Of a stretch of 64,000 nt of DNA, positions 12,601 through 50,867 are shown in pieces; the stretch's first letter is position 1; each line of letters starts with the position of its first letter. The translations under genes and the position numbers were made by a program. This DNA is from Aquila chrysaetos chrysaetos (taxonomy: Eukaryota > Chordata > Aves > Accipitriformes > Accipitridae): NCBI RefSeq assembly GCF_900496995.4, contig NC_044006.1, positions 78,857,754-78,921,753 on the forward strand. The letters are read 5' to 3'. Below the pieces are notes generated by a model that was not told where the DNA came from, did no database searches, and saw only the letters and a program-made list of their open reading frames with translations.

Positions 12601-14929
12601 GCATAAAAGATGAGAGGAGGTCAAAAACCAACACAGATGTCAGGAGTCACCTGAGGCAGAGGGACAACAAAAGAGAACATCCCTGCACCATCCGTTTCAC
12701 TCCATGCTCACCCAATTCTTCCATAGAGCAAGCACTCCTGGGCCCCTTCTCCCGAAAGGGATCAGCTGGAAGAGTTTCCATGCGAGGAACAGCAGGCTGG
12801 GAGGCTTCAGCTGCGGGGAAGAAGTTGTCAGGAAGGTGAAGGAGCTCTGCTAAGTCACAAGTGGCTGGAGAGGGCGGAGGAAGATCGCCTGCCTGTTCAC
12901 TGTCTCTCCAGCACAGGAAGAGGGGCCACCAGGTGAAGCAAGCAGGACCTCATTTCAAAACTCAGGGTCGAGAGCGATGTGTTCAGAGGCGAGAACCTCA
13001 CTGCAGGCTAATAACGACGCAGAAGCGAGTATCTGTGAGTAAGTCTCACCTTACTGAAAACCAGAGATGCAACCAATGTGATCTCTGGCAATATTGTGAG
13101 CAGCTGCTTTTGCAGAGCATTTAGGTATCTCCAGCCTCCTCCTTTAAAAGGGATGGCCTTTCAGAGGCTGCAGAACTGCTGCCACCTCCTCCAGAGAACC
13201 GGGTTATCCCAAAGGCCAGGTCTGTCTCAGGCTCCAGCACAGGCAGGATCTCTCCAATTCTTGCCACCACCAGACCACACATCCCCTATGAACATGAAGC
13301 TTTTGAGATTGGCACCTTAAAAAACAGAATGAGAGATGTCCGCCTGGTTCACCCTCACTGTTGGGATAATGGCATCACCGTGCTCTTCAGGAACAGAAAT
13401 AACACAGCTTGGCACGTGCAACAGTGATGAATTCTCTCCTCCTTTCCCTGCTGGGACACACTGTAACACGGCACGGAAAAGCTCCTGCAGGTGAGCATCT
13501 AGAGAGGATGCCTACGCCCGCCATGCCCCGAAGGTGAGGGCGAGCTCCTGAGGGACAGCGTAGGAGCACGACAGGGGGGCTCAAGACACTCTTTCTACCG
13601 CCCCGCTGCTGACCCAGGAGATGCTAAAGACACAGACTACCCCATCACGTGTCTGCTCGTACTACTTTTGTGCGGGGGCTCGGAACAGTTAATTAGCTGT
13701 GCTGTAAAATACGATTTGCTGCTCTATGCAACCCCCCCCCGCAGCCCATTTCTGGACAGAGCAGCATAAAACTTGCGGGACCCTCCTGCCGCAGCAGACT
13801 CTCTAATCTCCACAGGCTTGAGCAGCTCCGCTTAACTATCGGGTTTATCTGGCCACCTCAGCCATTTCCTTGGTACTTGCTTTCCTATCACCTCTCCTGT
13901 GGCAGAAGCGGGCTCGTCAACGCCACGAACTCTGCCCCGGTTGCTGCCCGGCAAGAGGAAGCATCGGCTTTCGCTCTCCCACAGCCATTTATCACCTGCG
14001 CCACACTCTGCATGTGGCTGATAACTTAATCTGCTACGAAACATGAACACCCGCTCAGAAGTTTTGTTTCAAAGGTTCCTTTGATTCCAGACATCCTTGT
14101 GTGGTTTCCTTTTATAGAAACAGAGGAATTTTTCTTTTAAAACTAGAACAGTTTTCCAAATCCTCAGTGAGCCCGAGTCTATAACCCAGCAGCTGGTGCG
14201 TACAGCTCTGCAGGAGCTGTGACAGTAAACGCTCCCGTACTCCGGGAGCACATCAGGGTCACACAAGGGATCACTGTCTTGGCATCTCAGATTTTAAAAT
14301 GCTGCTAAAGCACTCTATGACCACAGCTTTGACTCGGTATTACCAATAAAATGGCAAATACGATGCTTTTAACAGCCAAGCGGGTTTAGGGAGAGCTTCT
14401 GTCGCTGCCAAGATGCGCTTCAAACTCCCACTGGGGAACTGTCACGTACGCACTGAGTCAGCTTGCCGCCCTGCATCCACTCCTGGTGAAACCGTTCTGC
14501 TTCTAAAAGGCCCTTGTGCCCTCCTGTGTCACCTGTGATGGCACCTGGCCTGCCCGCCACGTCCATGTTGTCTTCTGGGGCTCTGGCTTTTGAAGATGAG
14601 TTCTTACTCCCCCAAAACCACGAGCTTCGCTAGGCTCACACTACGTTTTCTTGAGAGACACCCCTGACCTTCCTCAAGGCTGTGGCTATGGCAATCCTAC
14701 AAAGGGCCCCATGAAACTGCTCTGTATAACACGATAATGGTGCTAACGTGGAGGGAGGACAGCGCACGTCCTCCGGGACTCATCCCGCACAACCACTGGG
14801 CCACACGCACGGGCAGATTTGAAACGGCTCCTTCCAAGGCTTCGTCTAGGGGCGAGGAGGCTCCCGGTTCTAACTTGTAGCAACTTGACCTGCGCCTGGC
14901 TCCTCCGACCGCCATCACACCCCTCTCCG
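9681..14929. other. AT-richer intergenic DNA, no gene recognised
   Basis: This 5-kb stretch is markedly less GC-rich than the rest of the window. All open frames are short, and none shows a domain, a signal peptide or convincing splice sites. It could hold a long non-coding RNA driven from the CpG island at about 15 kb or regulatory DNA, but nothing in the sequence proves either. Confidence 0.4.
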
Positions 14930-15600
14930 CTACTTCAAGCCGCCCCCACCCCTCTCTCTGCCCTCAGCGGGGTCTCCGGACCCTGCGAACGCTCCCGAGG
15001 CTGCCGCGCCGTACCGGCCGGGCCCTCAGCACCCCTCCCGCAGGCTGGCGGGGCTGCCAGCAGGCCGGCCCCGCCCGCCCAGCACAGACCCCTGCTGGGC
15101 CTCGCCCGCCCGGCAGGGCCCTGCCGTCCCCCCGCAGGGGCCCGGGCCGGCGGTGCCGCTACTTGGCCGGGCTCCAGCCCGAGGGAGGGGAGCGCCCTGG
15201 CGAGGCCGGCCGGAGAAAGGCCCGGGAGGGGGAGAGGGGCGGCCGGGCCGGGGGTTAAGGCAGCCCCCGGCGCCGCGGGGCGGTCCTCCCGGCTAGGCCG
15301 CGTTGCCATAGCGACAGCGGTCGCTCTAGCCGACCATAGAGCGGCGGCCCTCGCGACGCCTGCGCGCCCCGCCTCCCTCCGAGGGGCGGGGCGGGGTCGC
15401 TCTGGTGATGGAGGCGCGAGGGGGCGTGGCCTCCGGGGCGGGGCGGGGAGGGCGGGGCTAAGGGAGGCGTTGCCATGGGGAACAGCGCGGGACGGAGAGG
15501 GGTGGGAGGTGGCGCGGGGAGGCGTTGCCATGGGGACGGGGGGGGCGGGACGCGTTGCCATGGGGACGGGGTGCCGGAGGAACAAGCCGGGGCATCGCCG
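14930..15600. promoter_or_regulatory. CpG-island promoter with four X-box-like motifs
   Basis: The region is CpG-rich with several GC boxes (GGGGCGGGGC type near 15.37-15.46 kb). It holds four copies of a GTTGCCATRG-type motif at 15302-15315, 15469-15483, 15524-15537 and 15554-15567. The first, GTTGCCATAGCGAC, is one base from the RFX X-box consensus GTTGCCATRGCAAC; the others share the GTTGCCATGG half and diverge in the second half. RFX factors bind X-boxes in promoters of cilia genes and MHC-II genes. No coding exon was found on either side, so the transcript it serves is unknown. A short (CA)n run follows near 15617. Confidence 0.5.
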
Positions 15601-16235
15601 TAGGGTTGTGCCCCCCCCACACACACACACACCCGCCCCAGGCCTTGGGGAGACCCCCGGCCACCCAGGCACCCCCTCCTGCTGGGAGACCTCCCCGTCC
15701 AGCGCCCAGAGGGACAGTCACGGGTGGGGGGGGGCCGGGATCCCCCCACCCTCCCACCCCAGGGACATGGCGGCTGCCAGCTGCCCCCCCCGCCCCCCCA
15801 ACCGCCCCGAGCAGAGGTGGGCAAAGGGGGCAAACGGACCACAGCCTGGCCGGTGGGGGTGGGCAGCGGGGCCTGCGAGTCCCCGGTGAGGGGGGGCCAA
15901 AGCCCCCCAGCACGGCCGTCGCTCCGGCTGCCCCCCCCCGGCTCGTCCCTCATCTCCCTTCGGCAGAGAGAAAGGGCCGGGGGGGGGAGAAGAGGGACCC
16001 AACTCCCGCGGCATCGCTCCCCACGGGCAGGCGAATCACCCCAAAGCCGAGGGGTTTGCCGGAGCCGCGTGTTTGTGCCGTGCTCGGAGCTCGGTCCTGC
16101 CCACGGCACCCATCGCCCCCGGAGAAGCAGCCGGGCTCGGGGCGGGCAGGACGGGCGGCACACGGTGCGGCAGCGGAGCGTGCGGCGGGCACGTGGTGGG
16201 CCCGGCGGTCTGGCAGCCCCGGCGGCGCCGGCCAA

Positions 16236-16305
16236 CCGGCCATTCTCCGTGACGGATTATCTCGATGTGACCGGCCTTTCTCCATGACGGATTATCTCGA
16301 CGTGA
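16236..16305. repeat. 35-bp tandem duplication with GATA and CRE-half motifs
   Basis: Copies at 16236-16270 and 16271-16305 share TGACGGATTATCTCGA and differ at a few positions. Each contains a GATA-type site (TATC) and a TGACG half-site. It is unlike the surrounding G-rich DNA and may be a doubled regulatory element. Confidence 0.75.
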
Positions 16306-17280
16306 CAGCTTTCCCTGCTGAGCCGTGGGTCTTTAGGGCAGTAATCCTGGCACAGCCACTGGCTTTGCCTGCCGGCATAAAGCCCCACGGCAGCTCGTGT
16401 GCCGAACCGAACCGCTGCCTTCTCTGGTGCTCCCGACGCCCTCTCCACAGGCGGGGGCTGCAGGCGTCCGGCCGAATCCCCCACGGCTCTTCCCAGCTCA
16501 GGGTCTGCTCCAGGATGGATCCCCCCCACCGCGAGCATTCCTGCAGGGACCAGCAGGACCCTGGGATGGACGCGGCCACCAACAGCCCCGTGGGGACCAT
16601 CCCGGGGGGTGGGTGCTCCGTGCCCGCGCCAAAGCGTGTCCCGGTGGGATCCGACTCCGCCGAGCATCCCCGGACGTGCCCCAGGAGGGTGGAAATGTCC
16701 ATGGGGAAGGTGGCAGGGAAGGGACGGGCAGTCGATAGCAGCCAGCAGCCCCGTCGCTCCGGGAGGTCACAAAAGCGCCCGAGCCGGGGCGTCAGTGCCG
16801 AAATCGCCCGGCGGCAGCAGGTGCTGGGGGAACGTTTTTGCTTATTGAAGGCAGCGTCCAGCTGCCACTGCCTTGAGCAAACCTAAATACGGGCCGGCAA
16901 GGGATGTTTTGCATCCCGGGGTTTGTAGCCGTAGAACAGGAAATATCTCCAACGCCCAAATATTTAGTTTTGCAGGGCGCGGGGTCGGAAACAGCGGCAT
17001 TCCTGGGGGAATGGCGGGCGTGGAGGTTCCTCGGGGCAGAGCTCACCCCTCCCCAGCATTCGCCTCGTCCCACCCCCACGGCCCCACTGGGTTTGGGTTG
17101 GGGACACACACACACACACACAGTCCAGGCTTCCAGGGTCTCCCACAGCACCTGATCCCAGCTCCGGGGCTCCGTACTGGGGCACTGGGATGGGTCTGGC
17201 TGACCCACATCCCACGCAGGACAGAGACTTGATGATCCACGGAGGGGAGGCACCCGGGGGGGGGGGCTTCTGTGCTTTTT

Positions 17281-17365
17281 GGGCCGGGGGAGGGCTGCGG
17301 GGGGGGGGGGCGGGGGAGCGCCTCTGGCGCTCCCCCGCCCCCCCCCCGCAGCCCTCCCCCGGCCC
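17281..17365. repeat. Near-perfect inverted repeat, about 42-bp arms, 3-nt loop
   Basis: The left arm (17281-17322) and right arm (17326-17365) are reverse complements apart from a G/C run that is 12 long on one side and 10 on the other. They are separated by only TCT. Single-stranded DNA or RNA from it would fold into an extremely stable GC hairpin. Confidence 0.9.
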
Positions 17366-17879
17366 CTTTGCGTGGCCACGGTCTCGCGTGGGTTTGTCCC
17401 GCCCGTTATCTCGCCTCGTCCCTGGAGTTTGATCGCAGCGAGGCCATAAAAAGCGGAACCCCCGGTGCGGGGCGGGGGGGGTAACGACCGGGCGGCCACG
17501 GGGACGGAGCTTGCGTGGCCCCGGGTGTTCATTAACCCGCGAGGGGGGGGGGACAAAGGGGGGGGGAGGACCGGGCGTGCCCCGGGTTTTTTTGGGGGGG
17601 GGGGGGGTGCTGTCACGGTGCGTGGGTTGAGCGCCCACCCGGTGCCGGGGGGGGGGGGGGTGTTTGCTCTGGGGGTCTCTTCCAGCCGCCCCCCCCCCCC
17701 CGCGTGGGGCCCCTCCCCGGCCCCCCCCCGCGTGGGCGTGTCGGGCGGGAGCGCGGCGGCGAGCGGCGGCGGGAGCGCGGAGGTGCGGGACGGCGGAGGG
17801 GGGGGGGTCGCATCCCCCGGGGGGGGGGGGGGACCCTTTGGGGAAGGGGGGGGGGGGGCGGAGCGGGGGGACGGGCCCC

Positions 17880-18031
17880 GCCGGCAGCAGCCTTGACCCC
17901 GGGCGGGCTCGGACAGGGGCTGGCCCCGGGGGGGGGGAACGGAAGAAGGGGGGGGTCAGCGCCCCCGGGGCGGCGGGGCCGGGGCAGAGAGCGGGCAGCC
18001 GCCGCGCAGGCAGGTTCCAGAGCGTGGGCAG
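17880..18031 (+). promoter_or_regulatory. AOC1: Probable AOC1 promoter and non-coding first exon
   Basis: A CpG island covers about 17.5-18.1 kb. A good donor (GCAG followed by GTGAGT, at 18032) closes a likely 5' untranslated exon. The AOC1 coding exon begins just after an acceptor at 18986, leaving a 5' untranslated intron of about 955 bp. The transcription start is not visible; this exon is inferred from position and splice signals. Confidence 0.45.
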
Positions 18032-18997
18032 GTGAGTGGGGGGCGGAGGGTGATGGGGGGGGGGGCTGAGGGCCGGCGGCAGCTGCCTGCAAGGTGCGGG
18101 GAGGGGGGGGGGGGGTGGGTTGCTTTTTGGGGAGCCGGGACACCGGGGGTCCCGGCCTGTCCGCCCCGGTGGGGTGCTCGGCTCCGGGTCGGAGCCCGGC
18201 AGCCGCGGCGTGCGGGTGCTTTGGGGTGTCAGGGCAGCCCCGGGACAACACGGGGGGGCTCCGGGGGCGGCCGGCCGGGCTCCGAGCCCCGCAGCAGGAC
18301 CCTCGTGTGGTGCAGGAGCACTGTCGGGGTTTTGGTCCTGTGCCCCCGTCCCGCCGGCGGGAGCGGAGAGCCGCCGTCCGTCCCCGCACAGCGCGGACCT
18401 CCTCCCTGCCCTACAAGCCCCCCAGCTCAGCGAGCCAGCATCCCCCTCCCCAGGCTGGGCTGGGTCAGAGGGGGCCGCACAGCCCCCACAGCATGTACCC
18501 GTCGCCTCTAGCACCCCGCAGCCCTCCGGCAGAGCCCCGCAGGCTGGGGCTGGCGGCAGGGACCCCTCAACTGGGAGGACTGTGCCGGTGGCCAGACCCC
18601 CAGCACCCCGACGGTGGGGAGCAACCGTGGGGCCCGTGCTCAGCACCCAACAGGGTTCACGCTCCGCTGGGGCGGCACAGCTGGCACGGCACGGCACAGC
18701 ACGGCACGGCGCGCTGCCTGCCTCGCCGGCGCCGCGTCGCAGGGCGGGACGGGACGGCACGTGCCGTTGTCATCCCGCGGTGCCTGTGCCACGTTTTGCC
18801 AGCGCTGTTGGCGATCACCGCGAGGAAGGGCCGGGGCTGCCCGGGCAGCGCGGGGTGAGAGGTCTGCACCGAAGGCTGCGGCAGAAAGGGGGGATCGGCT
18901 GTTCCCCATCGCCGGGGACAGCGTCGGTCACGGCCGGCTGCAGGCAGGGACGCGGCCGAGCGGCCGACCGCTCCCTCTGCCCCCAGGTCCCCCAAGG

Positions 18998-21900
18998 ATG
19001 TGGCTGCTCCGGCTCGCCTGGGCGCTGGCCGTGCTGGGCATCGCAGCCGGCTCCAGCCCCAGCCCCAACCCCACCGCACCGCCCCCGGACCAGGCCTCCA
19101 TCTTCGCCGACCTGACTCCGGCGGAGCTGCGGGCCGTGCGGACCTTCCTGATGAGCCGCCCGGAGCTGGGGCTGTCCCCGAGCCGCGGGGGTCCCCTGGC
19201 CAAGAACACCCTCTTCCTGGTGGAGCTGCTGCCCCCCAAAAAGCGGCTGGCCCTGCGCTACCTGGACCAGGGCGGCCCCCGGCCCCAGCGCCAGGCTCGG
19301 GCCGTCGTCTTCTTCGGGGCGCAGGCGGAGCCCAACGTCACCGAATTCGCCGTGGGACCCCTGCCCCGGCCCAGCTCCTACCGGCCGCTGCGCTTCAAGG
19401 GGGGCCGCGCCGTCCCCTTCGCCGCCCGGCCCATGACCCTGCTGGAGTACGAGCTGCTGCACCGCACGCTGGCGGAGGCGATGGAGCCGCTCTACCGGCT
19501 GCTGCGCGACTCCACCGGCTTCTGGTACCACAACTGCTCCCGGCACTGCCTGACCTTCTCGGACATCGCGCCGCGGGGGCTGGCGTCCGGCGAGCGCCGC
19601 AGCTGGCTGATCCTGCAGCGCTTCGTGGAGGGCTTCTTCCTGCACCCGGTGGGGCTGGAGGTGCTGGTGGACCACCGGGACCCCGACCCGCGGCGCTGGG
19701 CGGTGCAGCGGCTCTGGTACAACGGGCAGTACTTCTCCAGCCCGCAGGAGCTGGCCGAGCGCTACGAGCGGGGGACGCTGGCGGTGGCCCGCCTGGCCGA
19801 GCCCCCGTTCCAGCAGCTCTTCTCCAGCTATGAACCCCGCGGGCGCTTCGCCACCGGCACCCCCACCGAGGTGCACGGGGCCAAGGTGTGCGAGCCGCAG
19901 GGCCGGCGGTACCGGCTGCGGGGCAACCGGCTGGAGTACGGGGGCTGGAGCCTGGCCTTCCGCCTGCGCTCCTCCGCCGGCCTCCAGCTCTTCGACCTGC
20001 GCTTCAACGGGGAGCGCCTGGCCTACGAGGTGAGCGTGCAGGAGGCCATCGCCTTCTACGGGGGCCACACGCCGGCCGCCATGCAGACCAAGTACATGGA
20101 CGCCGGCTGGGGCATGGGCTCCGTCACCTACGAGCTGGCCCGCGGCATCGACTGCCCCGACACGGCCACCTACCTGGACGCCCACCACTTCTACGACGCC
20201 GACGGGCCGGTGCGCTTCTCCCACGCCATCTGCATCTTCGAGCTGCCCACCGGCGTCCCGCTCCGCCGCCACTTCGACAGCGACTTCCGAGGGGGGTTCC
20301 ACTTCTACGCCGGCCTGGAGGGGCAGGCGCTGGTCCTGCGCACCACCTCCACCGTCTACAACTACGACTACATCTGGGACTTCCTCCTCTACCCCAACGG
20401 CGTGATGGAGGCCAAGGTCCACGCCACCGGCTACATCCACGCCACCTTCTACACGCCGCAGGGCCGGCGCTACGGCAGCCGCGTCCACAGCCACGTCCTG
20501 GGCAACCTCCACACCCACCTGGTGCACTACAAGGTGGACCTGGACATCGCAGGTGCGGCCCCCCGGCCGGCCCCTCCGGCTCCGGGGAGGGTGCTGGGAG
20601 GTGGCACCGGACCCCACGTGGAGTTCCAGGGGCTCGGGAGCCTCGTCCCCAGGGCACCGTTGCCGCCCGGACCCTCTGAAGATGACCCCCCCACCCAGGG
20701 TGGCATCGCTGGGGGGTCCCAGCCCCGTGCCCCGGGCAAAGGGCCGCCGGGCGGGCTGCCGTCTGCGGGCTGCCGGTGCGCCCCGGGCTCCGCTGCCGCT
20801 CACGGCCTCTCTGCTTGCAGGCACCGGCAACAGCTTCGAGACGATGGACGTGCGCTTTGAGAACATCTCCAACCCCTGGAGCCCGGGCGCCCGCGTGGTG
20901 CAGCCCTGGCTGCACCGGCAGCCCCGCCGCAGCGAGCGCCAGGCCGCCTTCCCCTTCGGCAAGGCGCTGCCGCGCTACCTGCTCTTCTACAACCCGCACC
21001 GGCGCAACCGCTGGGGCCACCCGCGCAGCTACCGCATCCAGCACAGCTCCCACGCCGGGCGGGTGCTGCCGCGCGGCTGGCAGGAGGAGAAGGGCATCTC
21101 CTGGGGCAGGTGGGGTGGGGGGTCCCCGCAGCACCAGAACATGGCTCCTCCCCGTCCCGGTGGGCTCCGGCTCGGCCAGCCCCGCTGTCTGTGTGCCGAG
21201 CCCCGAGCGTTGCCCGGCTGCCGTGGTCACGGCCGTGGGACCTTCCCCGGCGGCACCTCGTGCCCTCGGCTCCCTGTCCCCACCCCGGCAGCCCCTCTGC
21301 AGGCTGAGCCGGTCACGGCCACGGCCACCGCCATCCCTGGCTGCCGGGTGACCCCCAGAGAGACCCCCCGTTCCTTCCGTGGCACCGGGAGCAGGCGGTG
21401 GCATCTGCCCAAGGGGCACCGAGGTCCCAGATGTGAGCACCCCAGCTGAGGGGGACCCCGGCCTCCCCCCCCAGCCGGGTACAGCAAGGATGCAGCTGGT
21501 GGCCTCACCGGTGCAGACTGCCACACTGAGCCCCCCCCCCCCAGAGCTGGGGAGCCATCCGGGACCCCTCGCTGTGTGGCTGGGCAGCATGTGGCACAGC
21601 TGGGGGAGCCCGGGCAGGGGTGGGAGATGGGTCCTCCCCCCGCCCCAGCACCCACACAACGTGGGTCTGCTCCTTGCCCCTGGCAATGGGCCTGATCCTG
21701 CCCCTGTCCCTCGCAGGTATCACCTGGCCGTGACGCGGCACCACGAGAACGAGCCCACCAGCAGCAGCATCTACGCCCAGAACGACCCCTGGGAGCCCCT
21801 GGTCAGCTTCGAGGGCTTCCTCCGCAACAACGAGACCATCGAGGACCAGGTGACAGCCCGGCGTCACGGGGCGGCGGGGACGGAGCCGGGCAGGGGGGCT

Positions 21901-22257
21901 GCCAGGAGCCGCCGGCGCTCGTGGCGGGGTCCGCCGTGCCGCGTGCCCCACTGACGGCCGCGGTCCCCTCCGCGCAGGACCTGGTGGCCTGGGTGACCGT
22001 CGGCTTCCTGCACGTCCCGCACGCCGAGGACATCCCCAACACGGCCACCCCCGGCAACGCCGTCGGCTTCTTCCTGCGCCCCTTCAACTTCTTCGACGAG
22101 GACCCCTCGGTGGCCTCGCACAGCCCCGTCATCGTCCGGCCGCTGGACCCCCCCCACCTTCTCCCAGCTGGAGATCCAGCGCTGGACGCCCGCCAGCCCC
22201 GGCCCCTGCGTCGCCCCGGGGCCCTTCACCTACAACGGCACCTACCGGCAGGAGTGA
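18998..22257 (+). CDS. AOC1: AOC1, amiloride-binding copper amine oxidase (diamine oxidase)
   Basis: Four coding exons: 18998-20552, 20821-21109, 21717-21849 and 21978-22257, all with GT-AG junctions. The protein is 751 residues once one surplus base is discounted, the same length as human AOC1. A signal peptide ([20 protein letters not shown]) indicates secretion. It oxidatively deaminates histamine and putrescine. Visible active-site parts are [11 protein letters not shown], whose first Y in the N-Y-D motif becomes the topaquinone cofactor; the copper ligands in NLHTHLVHY and [13 protein letters not shown]; and [10 protein letters not shown] with the likely catalytic Asp. The C-terminus YNGTYR and the neighbour KCNH2 favour AOC1 over AOC2/AOC3. 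The run of eight C at 22148-22155 puts the last 36 codons out of frame; one C fewer restores the family C-terminus, so an assembly error is likely. The start is the first ATG after the acceptor at 18986 and leads directly into the signal peptide. Confidence 0.96.
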
Positions 22258-22367
22258 CCTGCCCCGGGGCTGGCGGGGACGCCGGGCACCCTGTGCCGGG
22301 GAGGACAGGGGTGGCCGTGGGGACGCCGAGGTGTGGGCCGTGCCGTGCCATGCCGCGTCCCAGGCTC

Positions 22368-22373
22368 AGTAAA
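22368..22373 (+). promoter_or_regulatory. AOC1: AOC1 poly(A) signal (AGTAAA)
   Basis: AGTAAA, a known functional variant, lies 111 bp after the AOC1 stop codon. No AATAAA is nearer, so the 3' untranslated region is short. Confidence 0.65.
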
Positions 22374-22760
22374 GACAATGCCACCTCCTCCAGCCCCGTC
22401 TCTGCCTGGGCCGTGTGGCAGCCCTGGCACCGCCACGGGCACCGGAGCCGGCACGGACACGGGGAGCGCCCTGCCCTGCCGATCGGCTGTTGCAATATTT
22501 AATTATGCCACCGTTCAAGGTTGCCCCCCCCCCTGCACCCTTCCCCTGGCCTTTGCACCCCCCTGGGGCCGCGACCCACGTGGGATGGGTGCTGGTGTTG
22601 CCCCCCCCATGCCCCATGGGAGGGTGCCCCCCTCCCTTCCCTCCCGTGGGGTCTCGTCCCCCTCCCCACGGCACCGTCCCGGGAACCGCCGCGGTGGCAC
22701 AGCTCTGCCGTGGCCCCGTCCCGCAGCGCAGCCGCACACAGAGCCGGGGTGTCTGTCCGG

Positions 22761-22766
22761 TTTATT
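22761..22766 (-). promoter_or_regulatory. KCNH2: KCNH2 poly(A) signal (AATAAA on minus)
   Basis: The plus-strand TTTATT reads AATAAA on the minus strand, 1.28 kb beyond the KCNH2 stop codon. It is the first canonical signal downstream. It faces the AOC1 poly(A) signal about 390 bp away. Confidence 0.65.
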
Positions 22767-23279
22767 GGGGAGGGGGCAGGCGGGGGGCACCTACCGCAGA
22801 AGGCGACATGCAGGGCTGTGTGAAACGGCAGGTCGGGCACACGCGGTGCCCGGCTACGGGATGACGGCACGAACACGGCACACGCTACCAGGAGCCGGCG
22901 GGCGAGCGGGTGGGTGGGCGGGAGCCCCACGGCCCCCAGCCCTACCCGCGCCCCCTCCCCACCGGGGCATCCCCCTCCCTGTGCGTGGGGTGGCACCGGG
23001 GGCTGGGACGATGCCGGGGGGCTGTACCCCCCCTGCCCCGTGCCACCAGCTATGTGGGGAGAGCGGCCGGGGGAGGCCCCAGGCTGGGGGGGATCCGGGG
23101 GAACTGGGGGGCACCAGTGGCTGGCAAGGGGGGCACACGGCGGGCGTGGGGAGGGGGTCACCCCCCCCACACACAGTGCTGCCCCACGGGCACGCCGACA
23201 TCGCCGCCGGCAGGGCCACCCACAACCGGGACAAGGACGGGGACACGGCTTTGGGGGGGGGGTGCCACGCACCCGCCAC

Positions 23280-23620
23280 ACACCTCCGCCCCGCGCTGCG
23301 GCTCAGCGCACACGGGTGTGCACGCGCACACACACACGTGTGCCACGGCGGGCGGGAAGCATGGCTGGGGTGAACGTACATACACAGGCACACACGGGCA
23401 CGGCCTGTCTGTCCCGAGAGAGCAGCCTGGGGGTCCTGGCTCAGCAGGAGCCCCCCCGAGACACACGCGGCGTCCCCGGGCGCCGGACACGAGTACGCGC
23501 GCACACACACACACGTGCACGCACACACACACACGCACACGGACAGGGCGAGTGCAGGCAGGCAGACCCGCAGCACATGGAGACACGCGTGACACGCACA
23601 CACACGCATGCACACCCCTG
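23280..23620. repeat. CA/TG-rich block in the KCNH2 3' UTR
   Basis: Interrupted (CA)n and CACG/TGCA alternations, such as ACACACACACACGTGCACG, run through this stretch. Alternating purine-pyrimidine tracts like this can adopt Z-DNA. Confidence 0.85.
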
Positions 23621-24049
23621 CGCAGCCCCCACCACGCTCCCCCCGCCACGCTGCCGGCCCCGGCGTCCCCGGAGGGGGGGGGGCTCTGGCCGTGGGGCAG
23701 CGCGGCCCCGGCCGGCCGGGGGTCTGGCTGGGGAAGGGGCTGCAGCACTACGAGGAGGAGGAGGAGGAAGGGGAGGCGAAGAGCAGCACACGTTTGACAG
23801 TCCTGCCAGCCGAGCCCTGGAAGCGCCGGCACGGCGGCAGGGCGGGGGGCCTGGCCCCCCGGGTTAGGCCAGCTAACGTGGGGATGCCGAGGGGCTCCCG
23901 CCGCTCCCCCCCCGCAGGCTGCCGGCGGCGGGAGGGATTGTCCGTGGGGGACGGCGGCCTGGAGCCCACCGGCCCGGCCAGCGTCCTGGGGACGGGGGTC
24001 CCGCGTCCCGTCACGCCGGGGGGTCCCGGCCCCGTCCCTGCCCTGCCCA

Positions 24050-50801
<26,752 letters not shown>

Positions 50802-50867
50802 TCAAGGAGCGGCTGGGGGGGATGGAGCCCCCGCCCCCGCCCCGCCCGGCGGGGTTCGGCCCGGACC

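Larger units (their letters stand above)
15601..17880. other. Intergenic DNA between the CpG island and AOC1
   Basis: No coding exon is supported. The stretch contains a 35-bp tandem duplication (16236-16305), a (CA)n tract at 17104-17121, a large inverted repeat (17281-17365) and many long G runs that may contain length errors. Confidence 0.45.
22745..24049 (-). other. KCNH2: KCNH2 3' untranslated region (inferred)
   Basis: The interval between the KCNH2 stop codon and its first AATAAA has no other supported gene. It includes a long CA/TG-rich, alternating purine-pyrimidine block (about 23280-23620). The right part (23640-24049) is ordinary GC-rich sequence. Confidence 0.6.

Noticed and set aside
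18614-18997. Upstream extension of the AOC1 frame starting near 18614
   Set aside because: The frame is open by chance; a good acceptor at 18986 and the signal peptide after the ATG at 18998 mark the true start.
18815-20962. 715-codon open frame on the minus strand across AOC1
   Set aside because: It mirrors the GC-rich AOC1 exon, has no known domain and no codon pattern of its own.
18998-22257. AOC3 (VAP-1) or AOC2 instead of AOC1
   Set aside because: The C-terminus YNGTYR, the N-terminal secretory signal rather than a membrane anchor, the length of 751 and the KCNH2 neighbour all fit AOC1.
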